Below are positions 63,213-64,000 of a stretch of DNA of 64,000 bases, piece by piece; position 1 is the first letter of the stretch; each line of letters opens with the position of its first letter. Made by a program: the position numbers and the translations under genes. Source of the DNA: Sphagnum compactum (lineage: Eukaryota; Bryophyta; Sphagnopsida; Sphagnales); contig OZ234500.1 in the NCBI GenBank assembly GCA_965153455.1, positions 13,943,817-14,007,816 on the forward strand. The letters are read 5' to 3'. Below the pieces are notes generated by a model. That model saw nothing but the letters and a program-made list of their open reading frames with translations, ran no database searches and was not told the origin of the DNA.

Positions 63213-63246
63213 TGGTGCACTGGTGAGTGTTGGATCACTCAAACCC
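63213..63246 (-). repeat. Terminal repeat of copy 2
   Basis: On minus it begins gggtttgagtgatcc and then resembles the copy 1 terminal repeat with about five differences in 27 positions. No matching duplication is found at a far end, because the other end is missing. Confidence 0.6.
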
Positions 63247-63487
63247 ATCTGTTCATCTTCATCATGGTAATTGGTACCAATGTGGATGTGGTTTCACCCT
63301 GGCCAACAACATATAGGTGGTCAAAATAAAACATTGGATAAAAGTCTGAAATGATGTCCTATGTGGTAAAGGGGTGTCCAAGAAGGTTAACATGTATAAT
63401 CTCACCTTGATTTTGGCTCAAGCTGTGAGAGGATTCTGTGATTTCTTTATAGTAACCTGATATAGGCTTCTTAAATTCATTGTGCAG

Positions 63488-63615
63488 GTTTCTCTGACTT
63501 GGATCCAAATGACCAGGTGATTATTGACATTGCTGAATCTTTTGGATTGGATGATGAAAGCATGTCAAGTGGGAATGACATCACTAGAGTTAAGTCCCTA
63601 GATCATAGGTTGTAG
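63488..63615 (+). CDS. Candidate terminal coding exon of an unidentified gene
   Basis: A good acceptor (aaattcattgtgcag, ending 63,487) is followed by two bases completing a codon and 41 codons: FSDLDPNDQVIIDIAESFGL.., ending ..KSLDHRL and a TAG at 63,613. The peptide is acidic, hydrophilic and unlike the repeat translations around it. T-rich sequence resembling a 3' UTR follows. If real, copy 2 of the MuDR-like element would sit in an upstream intron or just upstream. I do not recognise the protein. Confidence 0.4.
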
Positions 63616-64000
63616 TAATTGCAGTTGTCATGTGAAAATGTTGTTGATTTGGGTCATTTTGGAAGTTTGGAAAATACAATTGTATAAGGGAATAACTAGT
63701 TCATGTGTTTTGTACTTAGATATCAATGTCACACATTTGGTACTTAGATGTTATTGTGAATTATGAGTTCATTTTTGTTGGAAACTTCATGGATTTTTTT
63801 CTATTTAACTATCACTAATTCGAACTTCTATTTGTATTGGGCAATGCCTCTGCCCTCTATAATTAGAAGTGACAATTCAACTTCTCTTTGTATAGAGGTG
63901 AATCCATGGACGACATTGCAGTCTCCTTTTGTCATTGATGTCCAATTAATCAAATTACCATCACACACACCAAAACATCTTTGAACTATAGGAAACATTT
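63616..64000. other. Possible 3' UTR / spacer
   Basis: T-rich and AT-rich sequence without a gene. A short frame at 63,763-63,984 has no recognisable features. Confidence 0.4.

Larger units (their letters stand above)
52740..63246 (-). mobile_element. Truncated second MuDR-like element, inverted (copy 2)
   Basis: On the minus strand the order repeats that of copy 1: a terminal repeat (63,246-63,213), a GGAGC-type leader with GTAAG donor, an intron with a palindrome array, a finger gene (61,092-59,430), and an AT-rich interior with gcaataccc repeats. Its low-coordinate end (52,740-52,960) aligns with copy 1 at 41,560-41,300 reversed. No transposase part and no second terminal repeat is visible, so the copy is cut off at about 52.7 kb. 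It also carries a 2.7-kb-offset internal duplication and a solo LTR, so it is old. Confidence 0.65.

Overview
The window reads as nuclear DNA of a land plant with a large, repeat-rich genome. It holds two small intron-containing host genes with clean GT-AG exons, kilobases of AT-rich spacer, and many layers of transposable elements (LINE, LTR, MULE, pogo-like). A gymnosperm, fern or other non-angiosperm would fit, but I cannot name the species from the sequence.

Layout. Positions 1-5,290: spacer with dispersed repeats. 5,299-9,456 (minus): a decayed reverse-transcriptase element split by a solo LTR (6,548-7,597) that carries a perfect 5-bp target duplication. 11,340-13,700: tandem repeats. 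13,743-21,463: a GC-rich, nearly complete LINE with a 15-bp direct repeat at its ends. 25,290-26,240: a pogo/Tc1-like transposase pseudogene. 31,354-35,092 (minus): an intact seven-exon UBR7-type gene (UBR box plus PHD finger). 36,382-47,956: a MuDR-like element with terminal inverted repeats, a near-perfect 9-bp target duplication and two convergent genes, a C2H2-finger gene (plus) and a MULE/SWIM transposase (minus). 48,584-50,646 (minus): a three-exon gene of 438 codons that I do not recognise. About 52,700-63,246: a second, inverted and truncated relative of the MuDR-like element, interrupted by a second solo LTR (55,802-57,528, perfect 5-bp duplication). 63,488-63,615: a possible terminal exon of another gene.

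The most interesting signal is shared by the two MuDR-like copies. In each, a GGAGC-rich leader exon ends at a GTAAG donor, and the following intron (1.2 kb and 1.7 kb) is almost filled by a tandem array of short palindromes. Copy 1 (36,725-37,830) has about 16 units and copy 2 (61,270-62,720) about 22. The arm sequences differ between copies, but the fold-back layout and a T-rich spacer ending in a GCAG-like motif are kept. The intron then ends just before the ATG of a finger-protein gene with an acidic N-terminus. I know of no description of such hairpin arrays in the leader intron of a MuDR-like second gene; this is the best candidate here for an undescribed system.

The element genes are all broken by stops or frameshifts, so present-day activity is unlikely from these copies. 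The two multi-exon host genes appear intact.
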